Shown piece by piece: positions 42,795-52,181 of a DNA stretch of 64,000 nucleotides. Position numbers and translations under genes: made by a program. The stretch lies in the NCBI RefSeq assembly GCF_003268655.1, contig NZ_CP029642.1, forward strand, positions 1,302,001-1,366,000, given 5' to 3'. The stretch is from Arthrobacter dokdonellae (GTDB lineage Bacteria > Actinomycetota > Actinomycetes > Actinomycetales > Micrococcaceae). Each line of letters begins with the position of its first letter. Position 1 is the first letter of the stretch. A model generated the notes under the pieces. The model was not told where the DNA came from, searched no databases, and saw only the letters and a list, made by a program, of their open reading frames with translations.

Positions 42795-43138
42795 CGTTGC
42801 TCCTAAGGGCGAGGTGCGTACGAATGTACTGCAATAACCCCGCCAGCTCAATGGTTTTGCGGGCCGAAGGTGTGCTCACCCAAAAAGTACGACGCCGGGC
42901 CGCCAGTTCGTGCCTCCCTCACCCGCCGCCGTGCCCTACTCCCGCCACCGCGCTCGCCGCGCCCGCCCCGGTTTTCGCCCCTGCCCCCGTCGCCGCACAA
43001 CAGTGGTGCGGCGTCGGCCGAAAGCGACAGATTTCGTCTTCTTCGGTGGCCAAGTCCTGCCAGTGGTGGTTACTCATAAAACCTTGTGCGACTATTATGT
43101 GTAACTTACCAAAGTCATAAAATCAGGATGATCGCCTT
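42795..43138. other. Intergenic region before the Fic gene
   Basis: Contains dispersed-repeat copy D, GC-rich spacer, then an AT-rich leader (43070-43138) with CCTTGTGCGACTATTATGTG and CATAAAATCAGGAT, which probably carries the fic promoter and ribosome site. No gene. Confidence 0.5.
42885..42924. repeat. Dispersed repeat, copy D
   Basis: AAGTACGACGCCGGGCCGCC begins a 40-base match to copy A at 36067, including TTCGTGCCTCCCTC. It lies 91 bp upstream of the minus-strand membrane protein gene. Confidence 0.8.
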
Positions 43139-44347
43139 ATGAGCACCGATGCTAGCCAGAGCCAAGGTGGAACCCGATGGCCTACCATCGGTTGGGAACA
43201 GCAGACGTGGATCCCGGCCACCGCTGGACAAGGAATGTACCAGCCGAACCGGCCCAGCCGATACAAGTCGGCCGTGCCACCTTGGATTGCCGATCAAACT
43301 CCGACGCCTGACGACGAGGCAAGTCAACTCGCTGACCAAGCCACCACCGAGCTGACAAGGTTTGATGCGGAACTCGGTCATAAGGTAGCAAAGTTTGCTC
43401 CCGTATTGCTGCGCTCTGAGTCTGCTTCGTCCTCACAGATCGAGAACCTGACGGCCAGTGCGCGGGCTATATTCAGTGCCGAGCTTGGACTCAAGAAGAG
43501 CCGAAATGCCGAGTTGATCGCCGCCAATACCAGGGCAATGGCGGCGGCACTGCAGCTGGCACAGAAGATTTCGTCAGACTCCATCTTGAAGATGCACGGT
43601 GTGCTCATGGAGAACCAACACATACACGAAGCAGGTCAGTGGCGTGATGAGCCAGTGTGGATCGGCACACGCAGCGATACTCCCGTTGGCGCCGACTTCG
43701 TCGCCCCGCACCACAGCAGGGTGCCTGGACTTGTGGACGACGTTGTCACCTTCGCGTCCCGCCTTGATGTGCCAGCGCTCGTCTCGGTGGCGGTGAGTCA
43801 CGCTCAGTTTGAGACTGTCCACCCGTTTACCGACGGCAATGGTCGAACAGGGCGTGCCCTGGCCCAATCAGTCCTCCGATTCCGTGGTGTCACCAGAAAC
43901 GTGGCCATCCCGGTGTCCGCTGGACTGCTGGCCGACATCGAGGGCTACCACGATGCGCTCACGGCGTACCGGGCCGGGGACGTCACGCCTATCGTCCGCG
44001 CGTTCGCGAACGCCGCCTTGAGGGCTGTGTCCAATACTCGCCAATTGGTCGAGGAGATCGAGGCCATCCAAGGCTCATGGAACCGGCGGCTCACCGCGCG
44101 CAAAAATAGCAATGCTTGGCGGGTTCTGGATCTCATTGCCCAGCGCCCAGTAATCGACTCGGCCACGACAGCGCTGGAACTCGGAGTGAAGCAACCCAAC
44201 GTGTACCCTCCGCTTAAAGCCTTGGTTGACGCTGGAATCCTGAATTCCAAGGCGGAGCACAAGCTCGGGCCGTTCTGGCGCAGCGACGAAATTTTGGAAG
44301 CCATCGACGAGTTTGCCAAACGGGCTGGCAGGCGCGAAAAGTCCTGA
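43139..44347 (+). CDS. Fic-family AMP transferase with N-terminal inhibitory motif
   Basis: A 402-residue Fic protein. The active-site loop is HPFTDGNGRTGR (about residue 228), the catalytic His included. The N-terminal helix carries SSQIENL, which fits the (S/T)xxxE(G/N) inhibitory motif of class II Fic enzymes whose Glu blocks ATP binding. The C-terminal 100 residues form a winged-helix domain (ATTALELGVKQPNVYPPLKALVD). The enzyme would AMPylate a target protein when the inhibitory helix is displaced. GC is lower than in neighbours, hinting at transfer. Confidence 0.9.
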   Translation: MSTDASQSQGGTRWPTIGWEQQTWIPATAGQGMYQPNRPSRYKSAVPPWIADQTPTPDDEASQLADQATTELTRFDAELGHKVAKFAPVLLRSESASSSQIENLTASARAIFSAELGLKKSRNAELIAANTRAMAAALQLAQKISSDSILKMHGVLMENQHIHEAGQWRDEPVWIGTRSDTPVGADFVAPHHSRVPGLVDDVVTFASRLDVPALVSVAVSHAQFETVHPFTDGNGRTGRALAQSVLRFRGVTRNVAIPVSAGLLADIEGYHDALTAYRAGDVTPIVRAFANAALRAVSNTRQLVEEIEAIQGSWNRRLTARKNSNAWRVLDLIAQRPVIDSATTALELGVKQPNVYPPLKALVDAGILNSKAEHKLGPFWRSDEILEAIDEFAKRAGRREKS

Positions 44348-44398
44348 GGCTGAATTTGCGAAGTTGGTGGCGAGAGAATGACTTGTGGACACGCGCCC

Positions 44399-44881
44399 CT
44401 ATCCCGCTACCGGTCCCGGCACAAAGATCGTGGTGGCGGCGAGTCGCGTGCCGTCCAGCAGCACCACCCACTCATAGCTTGAACCGACCGTCAGCGGCAG
44501 CCCGCCCGGAAACCCCAGCACAAAGTTTGTGGTGCCCGGAAAGCCCATGGGCGGCCGCTGCTGGTTCGGGACGTCCTTGTGCCGGAAGTCCACGTCCTGG
44601 CGGAACAGGACGGTGTTCTGCCCCTCGGGCCCGTTGAGCGTCACCGGCTGCCCGTCGGCGTCGATCAGGATCACCTCAACGGCCGACTGGGTGGCCTCCA
44701 CCGTTGGAATGCTCATGGTGATGTTGACGAAAACGTAGAACGGCGCGGTCATTCCGGTTGCGGGATCGAATCCCAGGAACTGGATGCCGCCGCCAACAAT
44801 GTTGACCTTGCCCGCGGCGTCGACATTCACAAAGTCCGCGATCAGCGCGGTTGCGCCGGCGGCGCTTGAAGTCTCTGTCAC
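44399..44881 (-). CDS. DUF6941-like hypothetical protein
   Basis: A 160-residue protein that begins ALIADFVNVDAAGKVNIVGGG, the phrase I associate with DUF6941, and continues as a beta-rich domain (PFYVFVNITMSIP, NFVLGFPGGLPL). GTG start with GGGAGG. No catalytic residues known. Conserved in actinobacteria, function unknown. It converges with the Fic gene. Confidence 0.7.
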   Translation of the reverse strand: MTETSSAAGATALIADFVNVDAAGKVNIVGGGIQFLGFDPATGMTAPFYVFVNITMSIPTVEATQSAVEVILIDADGQPVTLNGPEGQNTVLFRQDVDFRHKDVPNQQRPPMGFPGTTNFVLGFPGGLPLTVGSSYEWVVLLDGTRLAATTIFVPGPVAG

Positions 44882-44960
44882 GCGGAAGCCTCCCTAGCTC
44901 TCTGCAAGTCCGGCGTTGCCCGGCGGCCCTTCCCCCAACTCTAGGCCGGGCATTGCCTTG

Positions 44961-44978
44961 AAGTATGACGCCGGCCGC
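44961..44978. repeat. Dispersed repeat, copy E (short)
   Basis: AAGTATGACGCCGGCCGC, one base different from the start of copies A and D, 80 bp upstream of the minus-strand DUF6941-like gene. Confidence 0.6.
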
Positions 44979-45063
44979 GTTGCCTTGCGCTGTTGGGCCC
45001 ATTCGCGGCGTGTCCTGAACGGACCAAGGTGCCAGGCCCGCCGTGGCGCGCAGGGCGCTGTCG

Positions 45064-46728
45064 TCAGTCGGCGCAGGGACTCCACCGCTGCGCCCGGCCC
45101 AACGCCAGGTCCAGCTGGTTCCCTCCGGCCTGCCGAAGCCGTTCGGAGTCGCCGACCACCACCAGCAGGCACCGGGCCCTCGAGAGTCCCACGTACAGAC
45201 GTTCGGCGGCGCGCTCAATGTCGCGGAAGCCGTCCACACAGAGGATCACGACGGATCGCTCCAAGCCCTTGAACCCGAGGACGTGGCCGTAGAACTCGGC
45301 TTCGTTGGCATGGAATTCGCGCCAATACTCGTTGAGGGTGCCGTTGTCGAAGTGCTCCTGGTGGATCGGGTGGCGCGAATTGGTGGTCAGGAGGGCGATC
45401 TGGTTGTTGGCCCAGCCGTCCTCGATCAGGACGTCAACGCAGTCGCCGGCCACCTCCATGGCGTCGTCGGGGGAGCACTCCACGCGCCGGACGGCCAGGC
45501 CGGTGCTGCCCCGGGGCATGAACTTGTCCCCAGCGAAGCCCTTGAACGTCTCGGCGATCTTCCTCGTGTTGCGCAGGTTGTCGTCAACGTGGATCGGGAC
45601 CAGGTCCGGCAGGGCCGCTGTGGAATCCCAGCGCCGGTACACATCCTGCCCGTCGTCCATGAAGGCGTAGATTTCCGACGCGTCCGGCTCCTTGAGGCAG
45701 GCCCGCAAGGCGTCCCACCAGCTCGGCGCGAAGTCCTGGGCCTCGTCCACGATGATCGCGTCAAATTTGTCGCCCAGCGGCATGCCCTGGGCCAGTTCCT
45801 TGAGCAGCCGTGGCATTTCGACGTCGAAATAGTCCTGGCCGGTTCCTTCGGGCACGCCCAACGAGACCACATATTCGTGGAATTCGCCGATGAAGGCGGG
45901 CCTGGCGCTCTTCCATCCGGCCACCTGAAGCTGGAAGTACATGCCCAGCCCCTTGTTGTAGCAGAACAGTCCCACCCGCTTGCCGTCCTTGCACAATTGT
46001 CTTGCCTTTTGCAGCGCGAGCCACGTCTTGCCGCTTCCGGCGCCACCGGTGAACCTGACCCGGGTGAGCGACCGCGTCGCAGCCAGCAATACCGCCTGCC
46101 GCTCCGTCAGCTGGTCCTGCTGGTCCTCCAGTTCGCCCTGTCCGGCCGCGTTCGCGTCGGGCTGGTCGAGATTTCCCTCGAGCCTGGGCACGATGCGTTC
46201 CAGGAACGACGGCGCCAAAGGTCCGGTCCCTCCGCCTTCGGACTCAATCGCATGGCGGATCAGCTCGGCAGGGTTCCTGCAGTCGTCCTGGTCAAGAATG
46301 AGGACGCGGGGGTTGCCGGCCCTCACCCAGTCCTGTGGCACCGCGGAGTAAGGGAGGGCGGCCATGTAGACAAAGCGGCTGGTTAGGTGCGAGCCGAGTT
46401 GGTCTTGGAGCCATTCCTTGAAGGCGTGCATGGACCCTTGGGACTGGGCGAGTGGGTCCGGCAGCTTCCGCTTCCCGTCGGGACCGCCGGACTGAAACCA
46501 CTGCCCGCCCGCGTTGGTGACAAGCCCGCCCTTGACCTCGATGGCTGCCAGTCCGACGCCGGGCCACAGGACCAAAATGTCGATCTCGTGTTCCGCCCGG
46601 CCATTGCGGACTTGCACCGAGTGCGCCAGCACGACGTCGTCCGGCAGCTCGGCCCGCAGGAGGTCCCAGACCGCCTTCTCGGCAAGTTGGCCCTCGCTGA
46701 AATCCGGGTCTGGCGGGATGAGGCGCAA
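45064..46728 (-). CDS. NERD nuclease-like domain fused to UvrD/Rep-type helicase
   Basis: A 554-residue protein. Residues about 10-120 form a NERD domain with EIDILVLWPG and IEVKGG, the Asp and Glu-x-Lys of the PD-(D/E)XK nuclease core. Residues about 215-550 form an SF1 helicase: Walker A RFTGGAGSGKTWLALQKA, Walker B VDEAQDF and the C-terminal VGLSRARCLLVVVG. TTG start with AGAGGAAC. NERD-helicases occur in defence and repair contexts; here it stands at the edge of the restriction locus. Partner unknown. Confidence 0.87.
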   Translation of the reverse strand: MRLIPPDPDFSEGQLAEKAVWDLLRAELPDDVVLAHSVQVRNGRAEHEIDILVLWPGVGLAAIEVKGGLVTNAGGQWFQSGGPDGKRKLPDPLAQSQGSMHAFKEWLQDQLGSHLTSRFVYMAALPYSAVPQDWVRAGNPRVLILDQDDCRNPAELIRHAIESEGGGTGPLAPSFLERIVPRLEGNLDQPDANAAGQGELEDQQDQLTERQAVLLAATRSLTRVRFTGGAGSGKTWLALQKARQLCKDGKRVGLFCYNKGLGMYFQLQVAGWKSARPAFIGEFHEYVVSLGVPEGTGQDYFDVEMPRLLKELAQGMPLGDKFDAIIVDEAQDFAPSWWDALRACLKEPDASEIYAFMDDGQDVYRRWDSTAALPDLVPIHVDDNLRNTRKIAETFKGFAGDKFMPRGSTGLAVRRVECSPDDAMEVAGDCVDVLIEDGWANNQIALLTTNSRHPIHQEHFDNGTLNEYWREFHANEAEFYGHVLGFKGLERSVVILCVDGFRDIERAAERLYVGLSRARCLLVVVGDSERLRQAGGNQLDLALGRAQRWSPCAD

Positions 46729-46944
46729 CGGTGTTCCTCTCAGAAATTATCAGGCCTCGGATGTAGTTGATAGAGATTGTAGACACTCTCCATAACCCAC
46801 GTATCGATTGGTCTAATAGCAATTCAAAGCCATCGTATTCAAAGCAAGAACGGCGGAAGAACAAGCATGTATGAATGCGTCAATCAAAGACAATGCTCAT
46901 TCAATGGGAATGTCGACATAATTTTGTGGTCAAAGCGTTATCTT

Positions 46945-47787
46945 TCAATTACGTGAGGACCGTGTCAGCGACCTCTTTGCGACAATGTCCTTCAACTCGA
47001 AAGGCGGGATTGGGGGCCATTGCCGGTGGACCACTCGATGGCAGTTAGCACACAACGGGACCAAATCTGTGCGCGGGTCAACCACGCCAGGGGAATCCAT
47101 CATACTGACTGGCACAAGATGATGAATTTCCACGTAATTTTCAGCAATATCGCCATAGACGCTACTAAAACTAAACCTGCACACGAAACACGTCCTCCCA
47201 TGTAGTTCGATTGCAAGAGCTCGGTTTGTGCGACTTCGTTCATAGCTGCGGGAAAGGCGGTAAATAATCCGACCTTCGACGTCAAATTCCGATGGTACGG
47301 CTTCTTCACGTGATTGCGAGGTATCAATAGCGGATTCCTCTCCAGTATATGGACGGACCAATTGCAATACCGGAAGCAAAATTGACATTACTGCCAATCT
47401 TTGGGCATCCCAAATTGGCACATTTTCGCCTAGGAGTATACGACTTGAGAATTCACGCCATTCGAAGGACTGGCTGAATTCAGATTCGCTAAGACTGAAG
47501 TCATATTCGACGCCAGTTGTCTGCAGACTGGCCAGCGAAGCTTCAAAGACGGAGGATTGTTGTTCGACCCTTTCCTGAAGCAGAGATTGAAGTTCGGAAG
47601 CCAAATTATCAAAATAAAATCTTGCTTCAATCCAAGACAAGTGCCTCCGGACATCGACTCGAAACCCATTAGGACGCTCGAAGCCTGGCACTCGAACAGA
47701 AATATGCCGTCCCGGGACTAGGGTCTCAAGGCTGATTCGCAGTCCTAGCAGCTCTTCCAAGGACTTTTCAAGTGGGCTAGCCGACAT
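46945..47787 (-). CDS. HNH endonuclease subunit
   Basis: A 280-residue protein. The N-terminal 170 residues are a helical, non-catalytic part. The C terminus is a zinc-supported HNH nuclease: GRTCFVCRFSF, VEIHHLVPVSMM, then DLVPLCANCHRVVHRQ, i.e. two CxxC knuckles with the catalytic His-His/Asn-His set. It starts one base after the stop of the GHKL ATPase gene. Low GC like the rest of this operon. It is the only recognisable nuclease in the operon, hence the likely DNA-cutting subunit of the restriction system. Confidence 0.88.
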   Translation of the reverse strand: MSASPLEKSLEELLGLRISLETLVPGRHISVRVPGFERPNGFRVDVRRHLSWIEARFYFDNLASELQSLLQERVEQQSSVFEASLASLQTTGVEYDFSLSESEFSQSFEWREFSSRILLGENVPIWDAQRLAVMSILLPVLQLVRPYTGEESAIDTSQSREEAVPSEFDVEGRIIYRLSRSYERSRTNRALAIELHGRTCFVCRFSFSSVYGDIAENYVEIHHLVPVSMMDSPGVVDPRTDLVPLCANCHRVVHRQWPPIPPFELKDIVAKRSLTRSSRN

Positions 47788-47788
47788 G

Positions 47789-49369
47789 CTAGTTGTCCAT
47801 ATCGGGTGTGGGGAGGTCCTCTACTAGTTTTCGGAGCGTTCGACTAACGTCGTATCTAATGTCTTCGAAGACTTTCAAAGTTGGTTCATCTGTAACTTTG
47901 AACTCCGCGGCGGCCAAAGCCCAAAGCAACGAGTCAAGTGCCTGAATAGTCGCTCCTGCCTGACGGTGAGGAAGGTAGACCTTTTCATAGAATGCGTGTG
48001 ACTTACTTATTTGCACCCCAGGATTCTTTCCGATGTATGCGGGGCGATAAAGCAATCCTTCATCCAAAGATCCAACCGTCTCAAGGAATAGACGCTGGTC
48101 CGTCGATGGAACATAATCTACCAAGACCGTTCCATTCTCGTTGACTATTTCCGCTTTGCCCGTAGCATCATCAGTATAAACCAATGTTGGTTTCGAAAGA
48201 GTCTTTGACTTGTCTTCTATTGTCGCGTTAGACGGTGCGTGTACGTCCTTTTCGTCCAAAGACTTCAGCTTGCTACGCTGGCCGTCACGGTAACGCATTT
48301 CGGCTTCACGACGAGGCCCCGACAATGCTTTGTTCAAATACTCGCTCAGACTCGTATCAAGCGAGATACGAGATTTCTTAAGATCAATTTGAAATGCATC
48401 GTCGAGTTCATATCCAAATGACAACTCTACGCGCGCCAGTGTGAAGTGGGGTTCTTGGGCCCAAAAGCCTAGCCAGTCAGGGCCATGGATAAGACGATTT
48501 TCGCGGTATACGTATATACCTTGGTAGGGGTTATACAACCGTGCCGTAACATCAGCCCTGTCACCTAGACTTGCCAGAATTTCAGCGCGTCGAGGCATGA
48601 CGAATGCCTTGACGTGGAAAGTAGCATCTCCGTATTGGGTGTCCACAATCTGTTCGTCGTCCAGAAGACATTCCGCGTTATGTCCAAATGGATTCCATGC
48701 TTCGACCCTCTGTGAATTCAGGAATATTTCTACTGTATTTGCGCGATCGTCAACTGGATCCAGAAAACGTTGAAAAACCATGGCCAAATGATCGGTAAGT
48801 GACTGGACAGCCTTCTTCAGTGCCGTCTTCGCGCGTGCCCCCGTCGGATCCTTGTATTCCTTAATAACACGATCGATCGTCTCCCAACGAACCATTGTTC
48901 CCGATGTAGTTGAAACTGCATCAAGGATCGCCCGGTCTCCGGGGATAATTTGATCCGTTACTTCAACGTTCCAACCGATCTCGGAGACACGGTCCAAATC
49001 CCAAATTGCTGAGGTCAATGGACCTGGTTGCTGCCGGGAAGTTAGGCGGATTCTTCGGGCAAAAGCAGTCGATGCAGTTTTCAACCCAAGGCCAAATTTT
49101 CCCAAGCTGGCTGGATCGTCCCGATGATCAGATCCATATCTTAGTGCGTTCACAAGACCCTCAGAATCCATGCCGATTCCATTGTCAACTATGCTGAAGC
49201 GTACTCGCCCAAGTGGATCATGGACCAACTCGATCCTAATGATAGACGCCTGCGCTGCAATAGAATTGTCAACGATGTCTGCCACGGCAGTGTTGAGAAC
49301 ATACCCTGTGTCGCGCAAAGATTCCGTAATTCGAACAGGATCAGGAGTTGCTAGAAATAGTTGGGTCAC
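47789..49369 (-). CDS. GHKL (MutL/MORC/Hsp90-like) ATPase
   Basis: A 526-residue ATPase. N box AVADIVDNSIAAQ (Asn coordinates Mg), G1 box FSIVDNGIGMDSEG and G2 box LGKFGLGLKTAS are in order within the first 110 residues; an S5-like domain follows (NPYQGIYVYRENRLI with a Lys-rich lid) and a 200-residue helical C terminus. The GTG at 49369 is chosen because it overlaps the EcoRII-N stop (GTGA) with AAGGATAG upstream; an ATG 27 bases earlier is the alternative. Prokaryotic MutL/MORC-like ATPases of this type are known from restriction-modification neighbourhoods, where they likely clamp DNA. Confidence 0.88.
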   Translation of the reverse strand: MTQLFLATPDPVRITESLRDTGYVLNTAVADIVDNSIAAQASIIRIELVHDPLGRVRFSIVDNGIGMDSEGLVNALRYGSDHRDDPASLGKFGLGLKTASTAFARRIRLTSRQQPGPLTSAIWDLDRVSEIGWNVEVTDQIIPGDRAILDAVSTTSGTMVRWETIDRVIKEYKDPTGARAKTALKKAVQSLTDHLAMVFQRFLDPVDDRANTVEIFLNSQRVEAWNPFGHNAECLLDDEQIVDTQYGDATFHVKAFVMPRRAEILASLGDRADVTARLYNPYQGIYVYRENRLIHGPDWLGFWAQEPHFTLARVELSFGYELDDAFQIDLKKSRISLDTSLSEYLNKALSGPRREAEMRYRDGQRSKLKSLDEKDVHAPSNATIEDKSKTLSKPTLVYTDDATGKAEIVNENGTVLVDYVPSTDQRLFLETVGSLDEGLLYRPAYIGKNPGVQISKSHAFYEKVYLPHRQAGATIQALDSLLWALAAAEFKVTDEPTLKVFEDIRYDVSRTLRKLVEDLPTPDMDN

Positions 49370-49821
49370 TTGGCTATCCTTTTGTATGTCGACCATTTTC
49401 CGCTAAGGCTGATTTTGCTCGTTTTCTCCGGAGCATTCTCGTCAAATCCTCGTGGATCAGGTCTTTGAATTTGAATTACGTATGATGGTGAAGACGTTCT
49501 CGTGAAATGAATCTCGTCCCCTGGTGCTGCGCCATATACTCGAAAGAATGCCGTTAGCCCGGTTATGCGATATTCGTTACGTGTGCTCGTGCCATGAAGA
49601 TTGCCGTTGTAGTAGATGTATGGCAAACTTATAAGTTCCCGTGTGTGGAAATCGATAGCACTTAATGTTGTGCGTGGATTAATCAAATTTGAATCAAGCG
49701 ATGGAAAGAAATTGAGCATTACCTCATTCTTAGGCACTACTATTCCAGCTTGATGGCTACCTGTCAGCCCTAGGTCGTTTGCTGTTAGGACTTTGGTAAC
49801 TGACTCTTCTCGCTCGCTCAC
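49366..49821 (-). CDS. Stand-alone EcoRII-N (B3-like) DNA-recognition domain
   Basis: A 151-residue protein made only of the pseudobarrel that forms the N-terminal effector-binding domain of EcoRII. LTANDLGLTGSHQAGIVVPK, then FFPSLDSNLINPRTTLSAID, YIYYNGNLHGT, RNEYRITGLTAFF and GDEIHFTR follow its order. The PD-(D/E)XK catalytic domain that follows in EcoRII is absent. GTG start overlaps the SNF2 stop (GTGA) and has GGAGGTAAC. In EcoRII this domain reads CCWGG; here it probably supplies target recognition for separate motor and nuclease subunits. Confidence 0.85.
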   Translation of the reverse strand: MSEREESVTKVLTANDLGLTGSHQAGIVVPKNEVMLNFFPSLDSNLINPRTTLSAIDFHTRELISLPYIYYNGNLHGTSTRNEYRITGLTAFFRVYGAAPGDEIHFTRTSSPSYVIQIQRPDPRGFDENAPEKTSKISLSGKWSTYKRIAK

Positions 49822-51659
49822 GTTACCTCCTCTATCGGCGATAATTTCAGGATTCGATCAAGTTCCAAGGGACTTGGTTGAATACTTGCTGCGTCCATTC
49901 CTACGGACTGTATTTGTCGCTTTTTTTCTAGTCGTTCGATCATAATTTGTTCAATGGTATTTTCAAAATACAAATAGTATACGAATACGGTCTTATCTTG
50001 TCCCGTGCGATATGATCTTGCGGACGCTTGGTCGACAACCGCAGGATTCCATTCAGGATTGAAATGTATGACGTAACTGGCCGCTTGAATATTCAGGCCT
50101 ACACCGGCGGCGCGGGGGTTGAGCACCAAGACTGCTGGACCGTTGTATGCGCTGAAAGCGTCTATCATATCTTGACGGTCTGAGACCGGTGTACGTCCGT
50201 CGATTATCGACACATGCAAGCCCGGCCCATATTCTTTCAATGACTTCGAGATAATATCGATAGTTTGTGAAAACGAGGCGAAGATCAATGCTTTTCGATT
50301 CATGGAGAAAATATCCGAGCAAAGTTCTAATAGGTACTGATGCTTTAAATTATTGACCTGCGGATCTAGGTCTGACGAGCACGTTCGGAGGGTGGTCAAT
50401 TTGGCGAGCGCAGGCATATCCGAGGACAAGACTTTATCGTAGGTCAAAGCGTGGACGCGACTCATTTCAACTGGAATAAAGGAGTCAATCCTTTCAGGAA
50501 GTGAGGAGGCCACCTCTTCTATTGTTCGTCTGATAACAAGTGGTGATATTCTATGCCCCAGCGCACTCGCAGCCCAGCTTTCATCAGGATACGATGAGAT
50601 GAAGGTGTCTAAATCCGGCAGAAAATTCGGCGCGATTAGTTGGACGATCGACCAAAGGTCGCGCAGCGAATTCTCGATTGGAGTGCCGCTAATTGCAAAG
50701 GTTGTTTTCCGGGGAATTATCCCAACATTCTTGTATCGTTTAGTCGTCGGGTTTTTGAGATACTGTGCCTCGTCGAAGGAAAGAGATGTCCAATTTATTC
50801 CTTTTAGAAAATGGATATCCTGAATCATTGTTTCATATGATGTAATCACGACGTTGAAATTGGAAAGCAGCAGTGATGATCCAGCCCTTTTTGGCCCTTG
50901 ATGCTTGTGTACAGTTAGATGCGGGGCGAATTTTGTGATTTCCTTGTGCCAGTTGGAAACGACCGATGCCGGACAAACAACAAGCGATCGTCCCTCGCTG
51001 CCGTAGCTTGCTAACACCGTAATGATTTGTAGGGTTTTACCGAGGCCCATTTCATCGGCCAATAGTCCGCCGAGTCCAGATTTTGAAAGTCCGATCAGTC
51101 GACTGGCTCCGCTTTCTTGGTACGGATAGAGATGCGCGTGGACCAGACTTCCCAGAGACTCGAGTCCTTTATTTAAATACTCAATCTTAGCAGAATAGTC
51201 TATTCTGCTAGTGATCGATTCCTTCCATTGCAGAGTGAGTACCTCTGCTGCCGTTAATGGCTTGTTGAGATTGATTTTCAATGATCCAAATTGATCAAAC
51301 AGGGCTTTGACTGCCAATGTATCCAGGCAATACCAAGTATCATCGACAATGATTTGGTCACTAAATGGAAAGTCTTCGAGTGCGGTGTGATCATTTTGTG
51401 CCAAATTTAGCGTGAGAATAATGTGGCCTGTAGGACTGTTTCGTAGGCTGAGTTCTAATTCGCCCATTGAAGATGCAAAACGGAGTTCCGGAATGACGTT
51501 GCTGGGCGCTGGTACTTGGACGTCATCGATGTTCTTCACTTCGTCGAACTCTGCCTGCCATATGAGCCTAGCGTCGATAGCGCGAGGGTTGTCTTCCGAA
51601 TTTTCGAGCAGCATGATTTGCCTGGTGTGTGGATCCAAGATCCATGTCCCTGAAGCCAA
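49818..51659 (-). CDS. SNF2-family DNA-translocase ATPase
   Basis: A 613-residue SF2 ATPase of the SNF2/RapA class. A 160-residue N-terminal domain precedes LYPYQESGASRLIGL, Walker A LLADEMGLGKTLQIITVLA, the DEAQ box SFDEAQYLKNP, motif III FAISGTPIENSLRDLWS and the C-terminal motifs LVLNPRAAGVGLNIQAA and DQASARSYRTGQDK. TTG start after GGGGGAAG. AT-rich codon use sets it apart from the host genes. First gene of the present operon; it would move along DNA for the restriction complex. Confidence 0.9.
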   Translation of the reverse strand: MASGTWILDPHTRQIMLLENSEDNPRAIDARLIWQAEFDEVKNIDDVQVPAPSNVIPELRFASSMGELELSLRNSPTGHIILTLNLAQNDHTALEDFPFSDQIIVDDTWYCLDTLAVKALFDQFGSLKINLNKPLTAAEVLTLQWKESITSRIDYSAKIEYLNKGLESLGSLVHAHLYPYQESGASRLIGLSKSGLGGLLADEMGLGKTLQIITVLASYGSEGRSLVVCPASVVSNWHKEITKFAPHLTVHKHQGPKRAGSSLLLSNFNVVITSYETMIQDIHFLKGINWTSLSFDEAQYLKNPTTKRYKNVGIIPRKTTFAISGTPIENSLRDLWSIVQLIAPNFLPDLDTFISSYPDESWAASALGHRISPLVIRRTIEEVASSLPERIDSFIPVEMSRVHALTYDKVLSSDMPALAKLTTLRTCSSDLDPQVNNLKHQYLLELCSDIFSMNRKALIFASFSQTIDIISKSLKEYGPGLHVSIIDGRTPVSDRQDMIDAFSAYNGPAVLVLNPRAAGVGLNIQAASYVIHFNPEWNPAVVDQASARSYRTGQDKTVFVYYLYFENTIEQIMIERLEKKRQIQSVGMDAASIQPSPLELDRILKLSPIEEVT

Positions 51660-52181
51660 GTTACTTCCCCCGCATTAGCCTAGTTGACGCTTCATGGTGC
51701 TGGCTGGAGTCACGTGGCCTTTAGTCTCAACGGGGCCTCGGTCCAGACAGCGATGTCATTAGCGCTGACGATATGGTCATACTATGTCTATTTTGCGTGT
51801 TCTATAAACCGGAGGACGAGACGACGCTTTCATGTTGCTGACAGTCGCGGTTGGGCGAGATCTGCGTTTCACTGAACGTGGTCGCTGGAAGGCGTTGTCC
51901 GACAGGGCTTGAGGGCAAGGTGCGATCGCATTAGGGTTCGTGTTCTTGTTCGCTCCCTAACTTCGATCTTTCATGAAGCGGGGTTTCTCCTGGTTCGGGG
52001 CCGATTGTCTGCCTGGCGGTCTGATTTTGGCATGTGGGTGTGACAATGTGGCCGCTGCCGTGGCGGTTGCCGGTGACGGGCTCCACACCTTCCACAGTGT
52101 CGAAGTTTTGGTTTCCTGGATGTTCGGCGGACGGTTGGCGTTGGCGCCTATGATGGGCTCAGTGCCGCGAGGCGCTTCATC
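51660..52181. other. Spacer between the SNF2 gene and the ISL3 element
   Basis: 522 bp with no supported gene. It must hold the present promoter of the SNF2-led operon on the minus strand; AT-rich text around 51760-51840 (minus TTTATAGAACACGC, ATAGACATAGTATG) is the best place, but no clear -35/-10 pair stands out. The right half is GC-rich and may be host or IS-derived. Confidence 0.45.

Noticed and set aside
45064..49821. NERD-helicase as part of the restriction operon
   Set aside because: It is separated by 216 bp, has host-like GC and its own ribosome site; no overlap with the HNH gene.
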